Positions 44,431 to 53,025 of a stretch of DNA of 64,000 nt are shown here, one piece after another. Source of the stretch: Bradyrhizobiaceae bacterium (GTDB taxonomy: Bacteria; Pseudomonadota; Alphaproteobacteria; Rhizobiales; Xanthobacteraceae); NCBI GenBank assembly GCA_020544565.1, contig CP078014.1, positions 3,784,016-3,848,015 of the forward strand, read 5' to 3'. The position numbers and the translations under genes are program-made. The notes under the pieces are model-generated. The model was not told where the DNA came from. It did not search any database and worked only from the letters and a program-made list of their open reading frames with translations. Each line of letters opens with the position of its first letter. Positions within the stretch are counted from its first letter, which is position 1.

Positions 44431-44662
44431 TCCATGGCGATCCTTCCTATCGCGATCCTTGCGCCTGCCGGCACAAAATACCTTTGTGCGTGATTTCTCT
44501 GGGAAAAATCGCCGTTACCCGCGAATCGACCAGATCAACTTAACTAAAAAGTTCCATTTCGGGACCAGTTTGGAACCCGCGGCAGGAGCATACCTCCGCG
44601 TCAAGGTTTAATGAACGATTCACCACGATCGCCTGAACGACGATCAAAAAGAACATTGCGCT

Positions 44663-45748
44663 ATGCAGAACGCAACAGCATCGATTTTCGACGAGCTCGA
44701 TCAAGCTCTGTCCTCCGGCTCGTCCGAACAGCGAGTCACCATCCTGCGGCGGGTGACCGATCTGTTCCTGATCGACGCGGACCGCTTCAGCGAAGAACAG
44801 ATTGCGGTGTTCGACAACGTTCTTTGCCACCTGATCGATCAGGTCGAGGCGCGGGCGCTGGCGCAGATCAGCCAGAGTCTCGCGCCGATCGAGAATGCGC
44901 CGCTCGACGTGACACTCCGGCTGGCCCGTCACGAGGAAATCCGCGTCGCCGGGCCGATCCTGACAAGCTCGAAACGCCTTACCACCGAGCATCTGATCGA
45001 CATCGCTAGCACCCATAGCCAGCAGCATCTCCTGGCCATCTCCCATCGAGATCATCTCGAGTCCGGCGTCACCGACGTTCTGCTCGACCGCGGCAATCGC
45101 GCCGTCGTGCACCGCGTGGCCTCAAACGCCGGAGCGCAGATTTCCGAAGAAGGCTTTGAGAAGCTCCTGAAAGCCGCGGCGAACGATGAGGCGCTGGCGG
45201 AGAAAACCGGCCTGCGTCTCGATATTCCGCTTCGCATGCTCAAGGAGCTGCTGCTGCGCGCGACGGAAGCCGTCCGCGCCCGCCTATTGCCGCGCGTTCC
45301 TGCCGATATGCAGGAGGCGATACAGAAAGTTTTGTCGGATGCCGCCGATGAAGTCGAGCGCCAGTCCTCAAAGCAGCGCAGCTATGAAGGTTCATTTCGC
45401 GTCGCCAAGCTGTTGCACGAGCGCGGCGAACTCACCGATGCGCGCATCCGCCAGTCCGCTATCGAACACCACTATGAAGACACAGTCGCCGGGCTCGCGG
45501 TGCTGTGTTCTCTCACCATCGATATCGTCAAGCCACTGATGGACAGCCCGAGGGAGGAAGGTCTCCTGATTGCCTGCAAGGGCGCAGGTGTGAGCTGGCC
45601 GACCACTCTCGCCGTCTTGAATTGCCGGATCGCGTCCGGGACCCTGCCGCCCGAAACCAGCGCAAGGCTTGAAACGGAATTCGGAAAGCTGTCGCGTCCC
45701 AACGCGGAACGCCTGCTGCGCTTTTGGCGCGTACGCCAGATCAACTGA
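44663..45748 (+). CDS. DUF2336-domain protein
   Basis: This 361-residue soluble, helical protein matches the DUF2336 pattern (RRVTDLFLIDADRFSEEQIA, LAPIENAPLDVTLRLARH, HLIDIASTHSQQHLLAISHR and later SNAGAQISEEGFEKL). The helical repeats resemble HEAT/leucine-rich repeat-like folds. DUF2336 proteins are frequent in Bradyrhizobiaceae and have no established role. The gene is intact although both flanks carry nuclease-like fragments. Confidence 0.82.
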   Translation: MQNATASIFDELDQALSSGSSEQRVTILRRVTDLFLIDADRFSEEQIAVFDNVLCHLIDQVEARALAQISQSLAPIENAPLDVTLRLARHEEIRVAGPILTSSKRLTTEHLIDIASTHSQQHLLAISHRDHLESGVTDVLLDRGNRAVVHRVASNAGAQISEEGFEKLLKAAANDEALAEKTGLRLDIPLRMLKELLLRATEAVRARLLPRVPADMQEAIQKVLSDAADEVERQSSKQRSYEGSFRVAKLLHERGELTDARIRQSAIEHHYEDTVAGLAVLCSLTIDIVKPLMDSPREEGLLIACKGAGVSWPTTLAVLNCRIASGTLPPETSARLETEFGKLSRPNAERLLRFWRVRQIN

Positions 45749-45754
45749 GTGACA

Positions 45755-45835
45755 GACCCTGCGTATCTGGGGTATCGACGCGCCGGAAACTGGCTCGATC
45801 GCGACAGTGGCCGGTGTGCTGCCCGCGCAGCTATC
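45755..45835 (+). pseudogene. Second nuclease-like fragment
   Basis: A short frame reading LRIWGIDAPETG, like the 44.3-kb remnant, occurs just after the DUF2336 stop and is soon closed by a stop codon. The two share nearly the same bases over about 25 positions (44310-44334 and 45761-45785). It could be the residue of a duplicated or split nuclease gene. Similarity is short, so confidence is low. The rest of 45836-45970 holds nothing recognised. Confidence 0.35.
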
Positions 45836-45970
45836 GGCGCCAACGCTCGCGACGAGGGGCTGATTTGCGCTGCCTTCTGCGGCGCCGAACATATTCAGTT
45901 GCGAACGAATGTACAGGATATCAGCGGCGAGATCGCAATTTCGGGTAGATCCTAACTCGTAGGTCCCAAC

Positions 45971-46669
45971 TCATTGATCATCAGTCGAGGCGCGCCCGCT
46001 ATTGAGAAACAACTCGCCTGTTTTTTTGATGTGCTCCAGCAGCAGGTGAGTCGACAAGCCGACATCCCGTTTTAAGGCGGCGGTCATGATGTCCCGATGT
46101 TCGCTATTAACATCGCGTGAGAGTTTCGATGAGCGGGACATGATTCGGTATCTCTCGGACTGATCGAAAAGTTGTTCACAATACGCAATGATCGATCGAG
46201 ATCTGCAAGCCGATATCAACGCTGTATGAAACTTCCGGTGCCAGACCTCGTAGTCACCATTGTGGCCGTTACCACCAATTTTTCCCTGGGCCACAGATTC
46301 AAGTCTGTGAAACGACAGAATAACGGAGTCTTCCCAGGCGGAGTCACCATTCTTGACCGACTCGCGGACGGCGACTTCATAGAGCAGACATCGCGAGCGA
46401 ATGAGTTCATCCAAATCCTCCCGGTTGATGTCTGTGACGAAGAAGCCTCTCCGATCGCTCTGAAGGACCAATCCCTCCTTGCCCAAGCGGCTGAGCGCTT
46501 CCCGCATCGGGCTAAGACCCATGCCATAGCGTTCGCACATCTCCGCCATCCGCAGCTTCTGACCCGGAGACAGGGCGCCCATGATGATATCCTGGCGGAT
46601 TTGTCTGTAGGCAACCGTCGCGAGCGTCTCGGTGCCCGCGGCGGTCCCATTTTGGCTGCTGTCGTTCAT
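45971..46669 (-). CDS. GntR-family regulator with FCD domain
   Basis: This 232-residue protein has the GntR winged HTH (AYRQIRQDIIMGALSPGQKL, GMGLSPMREALSRLGKEGLV) and an FCD-type helical ligand domain (SRCLLYEVAVRESV, FHRLESVA, WHRKFHTALISAC) with His residues suited to metal binding. FCD regulators sense small organic acids. It is divergent from a RidA-FAH-TctC set and separated from it by AT-rich palindromes, so it probably controls that set. Confidence 0.9.
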   Translation of the reverse strand: MNDSSQNGTAAGTETLATVAYRQIRQDIIMGALSPGQKLRMAEMCERYGMGLSPMREALSRLGKEGLVLQSDRRGFFVTDINREDLDELIRSRCLLYEVAVRESVKNGDSAWEDSVILSFHRLESVAQGKIGGNGHNGDYEVWHRKFHTALISACRSRSIIAYCEQLFDQSERYRIMSRSSKLSRDVNSEHRDIMTAALKRDVGLSTHLLLEHIKKTGELFLNSGRASTDDQ

Positions 46670-46693
46670 CTTGCTTCTCGATCAGGGAGGGTA

Positions 46694-46736
46694 TTTTTTC
46701 GAAAAAAAGCTTGCGGAATAACTTTTTTCGAATTTA
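46694..46736. promoter_or_regulatory. Paired TTCGAA palindromes in the GntR/RidA divergent promoter
   Basis: TTTTTTCGAAAAAA at 46694-46707 is a perfect 14-bp palindrome. A partial copy, TTTTTTCGAATTT, lies at 46723-46735, about three helical turns away. They are the most probable operators for the GntR regulator or the promoter of the ridA operon. Binding is inferred. Confidence 0.55.
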
Positions 46737-46779
46737 TGATGGTGGCAATACAATTCAATAGACGTCAGGCAAGTGAAAT

Positions 46780-47196
46780 ATGCCCAAGCAAATCATCCAG
46801 CCAAGAGGAATGGCAGAGGCCGTGGGGCCATTTTCCCGGGCTATCCTGATCGATGGACACCTTCATATTGCCGGGACAACAGCGCTTAGCCACATCTCCG
46901 GCGACTACTACGAGCGCTTCGTGCCGCCCACCATCGAGGAGCAGACGCGCCTGACGCTCGATAACATCCAGAAATGCGTCGAAGCTGTCGGCGGCACGAT
47001 GGACGACATCTACAAAGTCGTGATCATGCTCAAGAACCCCGAAGACTATCGAAAAATGAACAGTGTGCGGGCGGAATATTTCCGTTCGTCAGCGACGATC
47101 AGCACGTGTTTTCGTGCGGAAGTCATGCGGCCTGACATTTTGGTGGAAATCGAGGCCGTTGCTTACGTGCCGCACGCCAAGCCGTCCGCCTCCTGA
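46780..47196 (+). CDS. RidA/YjgF family enamine/imine deaminase
   Basis: This 138-residue protein has the RidA pattern, with GPFSRAILIDGHLHIAG near the start and the late VRAEYFRSSATISTCFRAEVMRPDILVEIEAVAYV, including the conserved Arg before a hydrophobic-Glu C-terminus. RidA proteins form trimers and hydrolyse reactive enamines or imines, or related side products, in catabolic pathways. It heads a set with a FAH-family hydrolase and a TctC-type binding protein. Confidence 0.88.
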   Translation: MPKQIIQPRGMAEAVGPFSRAILIDGHLHIAGTTALSHISGDYYERFVPPTIEEQTRLTLDNIQKCVEAVGGTMDDIYKVVIMLKNPEDYRKMNSVRAEYFRSSATISTCFRAEVMRPDILVEIEAVAYVPHAKPSAS

Positions 47197-47297
47197 GATG
47201 GCCGCAGATGCCACGCGCCGGCGCTGCGGATAATCTGTGATGTCGATCGGACGCGGGCCGTCGCTCGCCCCCAATCCTTTCACACATGGAAAGCCTT

Positions 47298-48209
47298 ATG
47301 AAATTCGTGACCTTTGAACTCGAGGGCGCTGCGAAGCCGGGATTATGGCTCGATGACGGTATTCTCGATATCGGTCAGGTCGTCCCGGCAGCCGACCGCC
47401 TCCTTTTCGCGAGCGTGCTGTCGATCATCGCGAACAGCGACAGAACCATCGGCATCCTGAAGCGGACCCTCGATGGCGGAAGCTTTCCGCAGGGCGCGTT
47501 GATCGACGCGTCTCGCTGCCGCCTTCTGGCGCCGATCCCCCGGCCTGCCAAGAACGTCTTCTGCGTCGGCCGAAACTACATGGAGCACGTCACCGAGGGC
47601 TACAGCGCCCAAGGGCTCGAGCTCAAGCTGCCGCAGCATCCTCAGTTCTTCACCAAGCCGCCGACGGCGGTGGTGGGGCCGGATGCCGAGATTCCCTTTC
47701 AGCCGGACGTCATGGAAAAGCTCGACTACGAGGTCGAACTCGCTGTGATCATCGGCAAGACCGGCCGCAACATTGCACCTGGCGATGCGCTGGATCATAT
47801 TTTTGGTTATTCGATCATCAACGATCTCACCGCCCGCGATCTGCAGCGCCGCCATGATCAGTGGTTCAAGGGAAAGGGCCTCGATTCGTCGTGTCCCTTT
47901 GGTCCATGGATCGTTCACCGCGACGAAATCTCCGACCCGCAGAAGTTGACGATCCGGCTGTCCGTGAATGGCGAGGTTCGTCAGGAATCAACGACGGCGC
48001 AGATGATCTTCGATCTGCGGCGGATCATCGCGGATTTGTCTCGCGGCATGACACTCGAGGCGGGCGACATCATCGCGACCGGTACGCCCTCGGGCGTCGG
48101 CTATGCGCGACAGCCTCCGAGCTTCCTGGTCCCCGGTGATGTCGTGCAATGCGAAATCGGTGGAATTGGCATGCTGACGAACCGCATAGCTGCATCGAAC
48201 ATATCTTAA
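47298..48209 (+). CDS. Fumarylacetoacetate hydrolase family protein
   Basis: From the ATG at 47298, preceded by GGAAAG, this encodes 303 residues; an ATG at 47286 is an alternative. FAH-fold motifs are FCVGRNYMEHV, EKLDYEVELAVIIGK (metal-binding Glu residues), SIINDLTARDLQ and IIATGTPSGVG. Members cleave C-C bonds or isomerise or decarboxylate 2-oxo acids. The substrate is unknown. It follows ridA by about 100 bases. Confidence 0.88.
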   Translation: MKFVTFELEGAAKPGLWLDDGILDIGQVVPAADRLLFASVLSIIANSDRTIGILKRTLDGGSFPQGALIDASRCRLLAPIPRPAKNVFCVGRNYMEHVTEGYSAQGLELKLPQHPQFFTKPPTAVVGPDAEIPFQPDVMEKLDYEVELAVIIGKTGRNIAPGDALDHIFGYSIINDLTARDLQRRHDQWFKGKGLDSSCPFGPWIVHRDEISDPQKLTIRLSVNGEVRQESTTAQMIFDLRRIIADLSRGMTLEAGDIIATGTPSGVGYARQPPSFLVPGDVVQCEIGGIGMLTNRIAASNIS

Positions 48210-48237
48210 CAAGGTCAAGCTTGTATTGGAGGCGAAT

Positions 48238-48288
48238 ATGGCGAAGCAAATCATCCAGCCGAAGGGAGCGAGAGAAGCTATCGGCCCG
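48238..48288 (+). pseudogene. 5' remnant of a second ridA gene
   Basis: Seventeen codons starting at the ATG at 48238 (strong GGAGG upstream) read KQIIQPKGAREAIGP, nearly the start of the RidA protein at 46780, at DNA level too. Similarity then ends. The frame continues without a stop into the TctC-type gene at 48334, so translation from here would add 32 residues in front of its signal peptide. Confidence 0.7.
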
Positions 48289-48333
48289 CGCTTCCATAAC
48301 CACATCGCGCATGACCGCAATCGGAAGATCGAC

Positions 48334-49311
48334 ATGTTCAAGCGCAAGCTGGTTCTCGCGGCGGGGCTTGCTGTCCTGGCGTCTTCAGTCGCGACGACCT
48401 TTGCGCAAGCCCAGACCTATCCGGATCGGCCGATCAAGTTGATTATTCCTTTGGCTCCGGGAGGTGGCACAGACGTCACCGGCCGCACCCTCGCCGATTC
48501 CATCGCCGAGGACTGGAAGGCAACCATCGTTCCGGAAAACAAGACGGGTGGCGGCACGACGATCGCTTCCGCAACAGTCGCAAGTGCTCCGGCCGATGGC
48601 TATACCGTCTATGTCAACACCGCCAGCTTCATCATCTCGGCGCGCATGATGCCGAATCTATCTTACGATCCGCAAAAGGATTTCGTACCTGTATCGCTTG
48701 CCGCTTCATCGGATCACGTTCTCGTTGTGAGTTCCAAGCTGCCAGTCAAGACATTTGCTGATTTCGTTGCCTGGGTGAAATCCAGGAACGGCGATGCCAC
48801 CTTTGCATCGTTCGGAGCTGGCTCGTCGTCCCATCTCGGCTTCGAACTGTTTCTGAATCGGCTCGGGCTGAACATGACGCACATTCCCTATAAAGGGAAT
48901 GCACCGGCGATGACGGATCTGCTTGGAGGCCATGTCGACGCCATGTTCGCCGACCATGTCGACGAGAGTTTGAAGTCTGACAAGCTGCGTATTCTCGCGG
49001 TCGCGGGAGCAAAGCGCTCGCCAGAACTGCCGGACGTGCCGACTCTGCAGGAGCTTGGCTTGAAGGATTTCACCTCACGCTCGTTCTATGGCGTGATGGT
49101 GCGCTCCGGCACGCCGCAGCCAATCATCGATAAGTGGAATGTGGCCATTCGTGCTGCGTTACAGAAACCCGAAATCAAGGCGAAGCTGGGTCTGTTGGGC
49201 ATTGACCCGATCGGTTCAACGCAAGCCGAATATGCCAGCTACCTGAAGGCCGAAGACGACAAATACAAAGAAGCCTTGGCATTGCCCTCGGTTAAAAGTA
49301 CCCTCAAGTAG
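48334..49311 (+). CDS. TctC/Bug-type tricarboxylate transporter substrate-binding protein
   Basis: From the ATG at 48334 (GGAAG six bases upstream) this encodes 325 residues with a signal peptide (1-25). The mature protein begins TYPDRPIKLIIPLAPGGGTD and contains GGGTTIASATVASAPADGYT and LNMTHIPYKGNAPA, as in Bug-family proteins of the tripartite tricarboxylate transporters. No tctA/tctB membrane genes are adjacent, so it must use partners elsewhere. It belongs to the ridA-FAH set. Confidence 0.9.
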   Translation: MFKRKLVLAAGLAVLASSVATTFAQAQTYPDRPIKLIIPLAPGGGTDVTGRTLADSIAEDWKATIVPENKTGGGTTIASATVASAPADGYTVYVNTASFIISARMMPNLSYDPQKDFVPVSLAASSDHVLVVSSKLPVKTFADFVAWVKSRNGDATFASFGAGSSSHLGFELFLNRLGLNMTHIPYKGNAPAMTDLLGGHVDAMFADHVDESLKSDKLRILAVAGAKRSPELPDVPTLQELGLKDFTSRSFYGVMVRSGTPQPIIDKWNVAIRAALQKPEIKAKLGLLGIDPIGSTQAEYASYLKAEDDKYKEALALPSVKSTLK

Positions 49312-49575
49312 GCGCGGCAAACAGCATCACTCCACCGACCGATTGGCGCTTTGTCGCGTTCCGCCGCCAAAGAATTTTGGCCGACAAGGAATGCCCGGCA
49401 ACCAGGAGTTGCCGGCGTTGCAATTGTCAGAGTCGGTCCGAACCCGAAGTTCGAGGGGTTGCGATAGGACGTTTCCGCCGGAAAACGTTGCGTGGCGCGC
49501 TGCCGAAGCCGCGGCGCTTTCCCAACGGGCCACGAGATAGTCTCGCGCATAAAATTCTCGCCTCAATTCCAATGT

Positions 49576-49768
49576 CACACGCATCGACAATGACCTTGAA
49601 CGCAGGAAGGTTCTGACGGCGGCTCGGGTAATAGAGGATGAGGCCGAGAGCGGTGTGCTGCCTGCACCCGGCATGTAGGTGATGGATCGAGGTGACACCA
49701 ATGCCTCGGGGCAGGGCCCCCGCCACTGCGGCCTCAACCAGCCGGGGCGACAGAAATGCGAGGGTCAT
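49576..49768 (-). pseudogene. C-terminal remnant of a LysR-type regulator
   Basis: The minus-strand frame reads LSPRLVEAAVAGALPRGIG and then LGLILYYPSRRQNLPAFKVI, resembling the end of a LysR effector domain (leucine-rich helix, then YPSRR before the last helix). There is no HTH part, and it ends in unrelated residues. It lies upstream of an intact LysR gene in a region otherwise without genes (49312-49875). Confidence 0.5.
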
Positions 49769-49875
49769 CGCTCGATTGATTTGGCGAACGCTGTACCGCT
49801 CGCGGGTAACGATTGCCGAGAGTGGTCCAAAAAGCCGAGGTCAGGTCATGCGTCGGCGTCGGTTGGTACGACGCA

Positions 49876-50796
49876 CTATCGGCTAGAGGGCGCCTTCCTC
49901 GTGCGTTTGCGACTCCTGTCCCGCATCAACCGAATGGTTTCGAGAAACGCTTGCAAGATCGGCGAGCTGTCGTCGCGGCGATAGATGCAGTTGAATTCGA
50001 CCGTGATAGACGGTGTTTCCGAGAGCGCGCGGAACGCCACGCCGGGCAGCGAGAGCTGCGCGACGGTGGCGGGCACCAGAGAAACGCCGAAACCCGCAGC
50101 GACCAACGCGACCGCGGTGACCGAATTATCCACTTCCTGTGAGATGCTGGGCTGAAAGCCTTTCTCGAGGCACAGTCCAAACACCATATCCATCAGGTTC
50201 GGCCTCGGTCCGCTGGCAAAGATCACCATCGGCCGGTCGGCGATCTGCTTCAGCGACACGGAGGTTTGTGCGCACAACGGATCGGTCGCGTTGAGAGCGA
50301 CCATCAGCGGCTCGCTCCGCACCTTCTCGTTCGCGATGCCTGCGAGTTTCAGGCCGAGCAGGTTGAACCCGACACTGACACGGCGGTCGTAGAGGGCTTG
50401 CAGTTGCTCTTCCTTGTTCATGGCGTGGACGAGCACCTCGACGTCGGGATATCGCATGCGGAATGCATGTAGCAACTCCGGCACCGCGAGGATGTTGGAG
50501 CCGAACAGGCCGATGTCGAGGCGTCCCGATTGCCCGAGTCCTGCGAGCTTGGTGCGCTCGCGCGCGCGCGCCGCGAGGACCAGCAGGTTGCGGGCTTCCT
50601 CAAACAACACCTGGCCGGCGTCGGTCATCCGGACGCCCTTCCGCGTCCGAACGAACAAGGTCGCGCCAACTTCCGCCTCGAGCTGGTGGATCTGCCGCGT
50701 GAGCGGCGGCTGCGAAATGTTCAGTCGCTGGGCCGCGCGGCCGATGTTGCTCTCTTCAGCTACCGCAACGAAGTAGCGCAGCCTTGTCAGGTCCAT
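49876..50796 (-). CDS. LysR-family transcriptional regulator
   Basis: From the ATG at 50796 this encodes 306 residues. The HTH region is RYFVAVAEESNIGRAAQRLN with SQPPLTRQIHQLE, followed by a LysR effector domain with LDIGLFGSNILAVPELL and VPATVAQL. It is divergent from a truncated tctC gene, which it probably once regulated together with the hyuA/hyuB genes behind it. The divergent gap is AT-rich, with TATTAATA at 50821-50828. Confidence 0.9.
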   Translation of the reverse strand: MDLTRLRYFVAVAEESNIGRAAQRLNISQPPLTRQIHQLEAEVGATLFVRTRKGVRMTDAGQVLFEEARNLLVLAARARERTKLAGLGQSGRLDIGLFGSNILAVPELLHAFRMRYPDVEVLVHAMNKEEQLQALYDRRVSVGFNLLGLKLAGIANEKVRSEPLMVALNATDPLCAQTSVSLKQIADRPMVIFASGPRPNLMDMVFGLCLEKGFQPSISQEVDNSVTAVALVAAGFGVSLVPATVAQLSLPGVAFRALSETPSITVEFNCIYRRDDSSPILQAFLETIRLMRDRSRKRTRKAPSSR

Positions 50797-50915
50797 GTCC
50801 GCACCAACATACCATAAAAGTATTAATATCAGCCATAACATATATTAGACGGTATGGAAGCACGCGGGCTAGTCTCTCAGCGTCACTTTAAGAAACGAAC
50901 GAGAGGACCGCGGAC

Positions 50916-51191
50916 GTGCAGGGAAGAGTGCTCGCGAGATTTGGTGGTGTTTTGCTGGCGGTGGTGACGTTTGCCGCCTCTGTTCCGAACGCGCGGGCGC
51001 AGGATTTCCCGTCAAAGATCGTGCGGATTGTGGTGCCTTACGCGCCCGGCGGTTCGGCCGGCGCTCAGGCGCGGACGCTCGCCGAAGAGCTGAGCCGCAT
51101 CTGGAAACAGCAGGTCATCGTCGAGGACAAGCCCGGAGCCGGCACCACGATTGGTGCGGCTTATGTCGCGGGTTCCGCGCCCGATGGCTAT
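50916..51191 (+). pseudogene. Truncated TctC/Bug-type substrate-binding protein
   Basis: The GTG at 50916 has GAGAGGA upstream. The 92 codons encode a signal peptide and the first Bug-family lobe (IVRIVVPYAPGGSAGAQ, GAGTTIGAAYVAGSAPDGY). At about 51191 similarity stops in mid-domain and the next bases belong to a hyuA gene in another frame. The intact relative at 48334 has 325 residues, so about two thirds are missing. It cannot be functional. Confidence 0.85.
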
Positions 51192-53025
51192 CCTGGAACT
51201 CGGCCGCGGTAACCGGCCGGACTCGTTCAACCTGTTCTACAGACGGTTGCCCGCGTTGGTGCCGCGCAACCTGCGCTTCGAAGTCAGCGCGCGCATGGAC
51301 GGGCAGGGCAACGAAATCGCGCCGGTATGCGCCGAGGAACTCGACGAAATCTTGCGCTCGTTGAGCGCCGAGGGCGTCGAATCCGTCGCAGTCTGCCTGC
51401 TGCACGCCTATCGCAATCCCGCTCACGAACTGCAGATCGGTGAGTATCTGCGCGGCAAGGCTGCACGATTCGTTTCCCTTTCGCATGAATTGTCGCGCGA
51501 ATGGCGTGAACACGAGCGCACTTCCACCGCAGTGGTCAACGCCTATGTCGGCCCGAGGATGGAGCGTTACCTGGAGGCGCTGCAATCCCGGCTGAACGAC
51601 GGCAAGCTATCCGGGCGGTTGCTGCTGATGGAATCGAACGGCGGCGTCATGACGAGTGAGCTTGCGGCCCAGCATCCGGTCTATCTGCTGGAATCGGGCC
51701 CGGTGGCGGGTGCGGTCGCGGCGGCGGCTCTGTCCAACGAGCTCGGTTACCAGAACGCCATCTCGTTCGACATGGGCGGCACCACCGCCAAATGCACGCT
51801 GATCAACAAGGGTCGGATCGAGATCGCCGACATCTATTATGTCGGCGGCTACGAACACGGCTACCCGGTTCAGGTTCCTGTGGTCGATATCGTCGAAGTC
51901 GGTGCCGGCGGCGGCAGTATTGCCCATCTCGATGAAACCGGATCGTTGCGGGTGGGCCCGCGCAGCGCGGGCGCTGAGCCGGGACCGGTGTGCTACGGAC
52001 GCGGCGGAAGCGAGCCTACCATAACCGATGCCAATGCGGCGCTCGGGCGCTTCGCCCCCTCCGGTCTGTTGGGCGGCGAGATGAATCTGGATACGGCTGC
52101 GTCGACGCGGGCCATTCGCGAAAAGATCGCAGCCCCGCTCGGGTTGCCGGAGGTCGAGATCGCGAGCGGCATTATCAGGCTGGCCGTGGTGACGATGTCG
52201 GCTGCGGTGCGGCGCATCAGTATCGAACGCGGCCACGATCCCCGCGATTTCGTCCTGATCGTGAGCGGCGGAGCGGGGCCGCTGCATGCTGCGGCGATCG
52301 CGCGCGAGCTGTCGATCCCGACCGTTCTGGTGCCGCCATTGCCGGGGCACTTCTCGGCTTGGGGTATGTTGCTGGCCGACATCCGCTTCGACAATGCGCA
52401 GACCTTCATCGCCGATCTGGAAGCTGCCGATGTCGCCGATATCGAGGCGCGTTTCACGCAGATGGAGGATGCGGCGAAGCAGCGCCTGCGTGAAACCGCG
52501 CCACAGCTGCTCAAGCTGCAATTGTCGCGTTTCATCGATGTTCGCTATGCCGGACAGGAGCATACCGTGCGCACGCCGGCGCCGGAATCGTTCACGGATG
52601 CTTCCGGCAAGCAGCAACTGCGCGAGACGTTTCTTCAGATGTACGCACAACGATACGGACACGCCGATCCGCGCGGCAAGCTGCAATTGGTGACCCTGCG
52701 CGTCATGCTCGACGGAATTGTCGACAAGCCGCGCCTCGAGAGTTTTCGGCCCAAGGCGAAGTCCGCCGGCAAGCCCGTCGCCACGACGAAGACCTATTTC
52801 GACGCCGTCGGTTGGGTCGATTGCCCGGTCTTCCAGCGCGAGACGCTGTCGAGCGGCCAGGCCTTTGCAGGACCTGCCATCATCGTCGAGACCGGCTCCA
52901 CGACCGTTGTCTGGCCGCAGGACAAGGTCGAGGTCGATGGTTACGGCAATATCATCATCCAGGTCGCGCCGAGGCAATTGGCACGGGAGACCGGTAAGGA
53001 AACGACGGGAGTGGCGGCGTCATGA
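51190..53025 (+). pseudogene. 5'-truncated HyuA (hydantoinase/oxoprolinase A subunit)
   Basis: Similarity begins at ILELGRGNRPDSFNLFYRR, equivalent to residue 95 of the intact paralogue at 56654. The first 94 residues, with the nucleotide-binding VGGTFTD and the HGTT segment, are gone. The rest is well preserved: FDMGGTTAKC, VPVVDIVEVGAGGGSIA, GRGGSEPTITDANAALGRF and SGGAGPLHA. A GTG at 51151 could start translation but adds unrelated residues. Loss of the phosphate-binding start should abolish ATP use. It overlaps the next hyuB by four bases. Confidence 0.85.
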
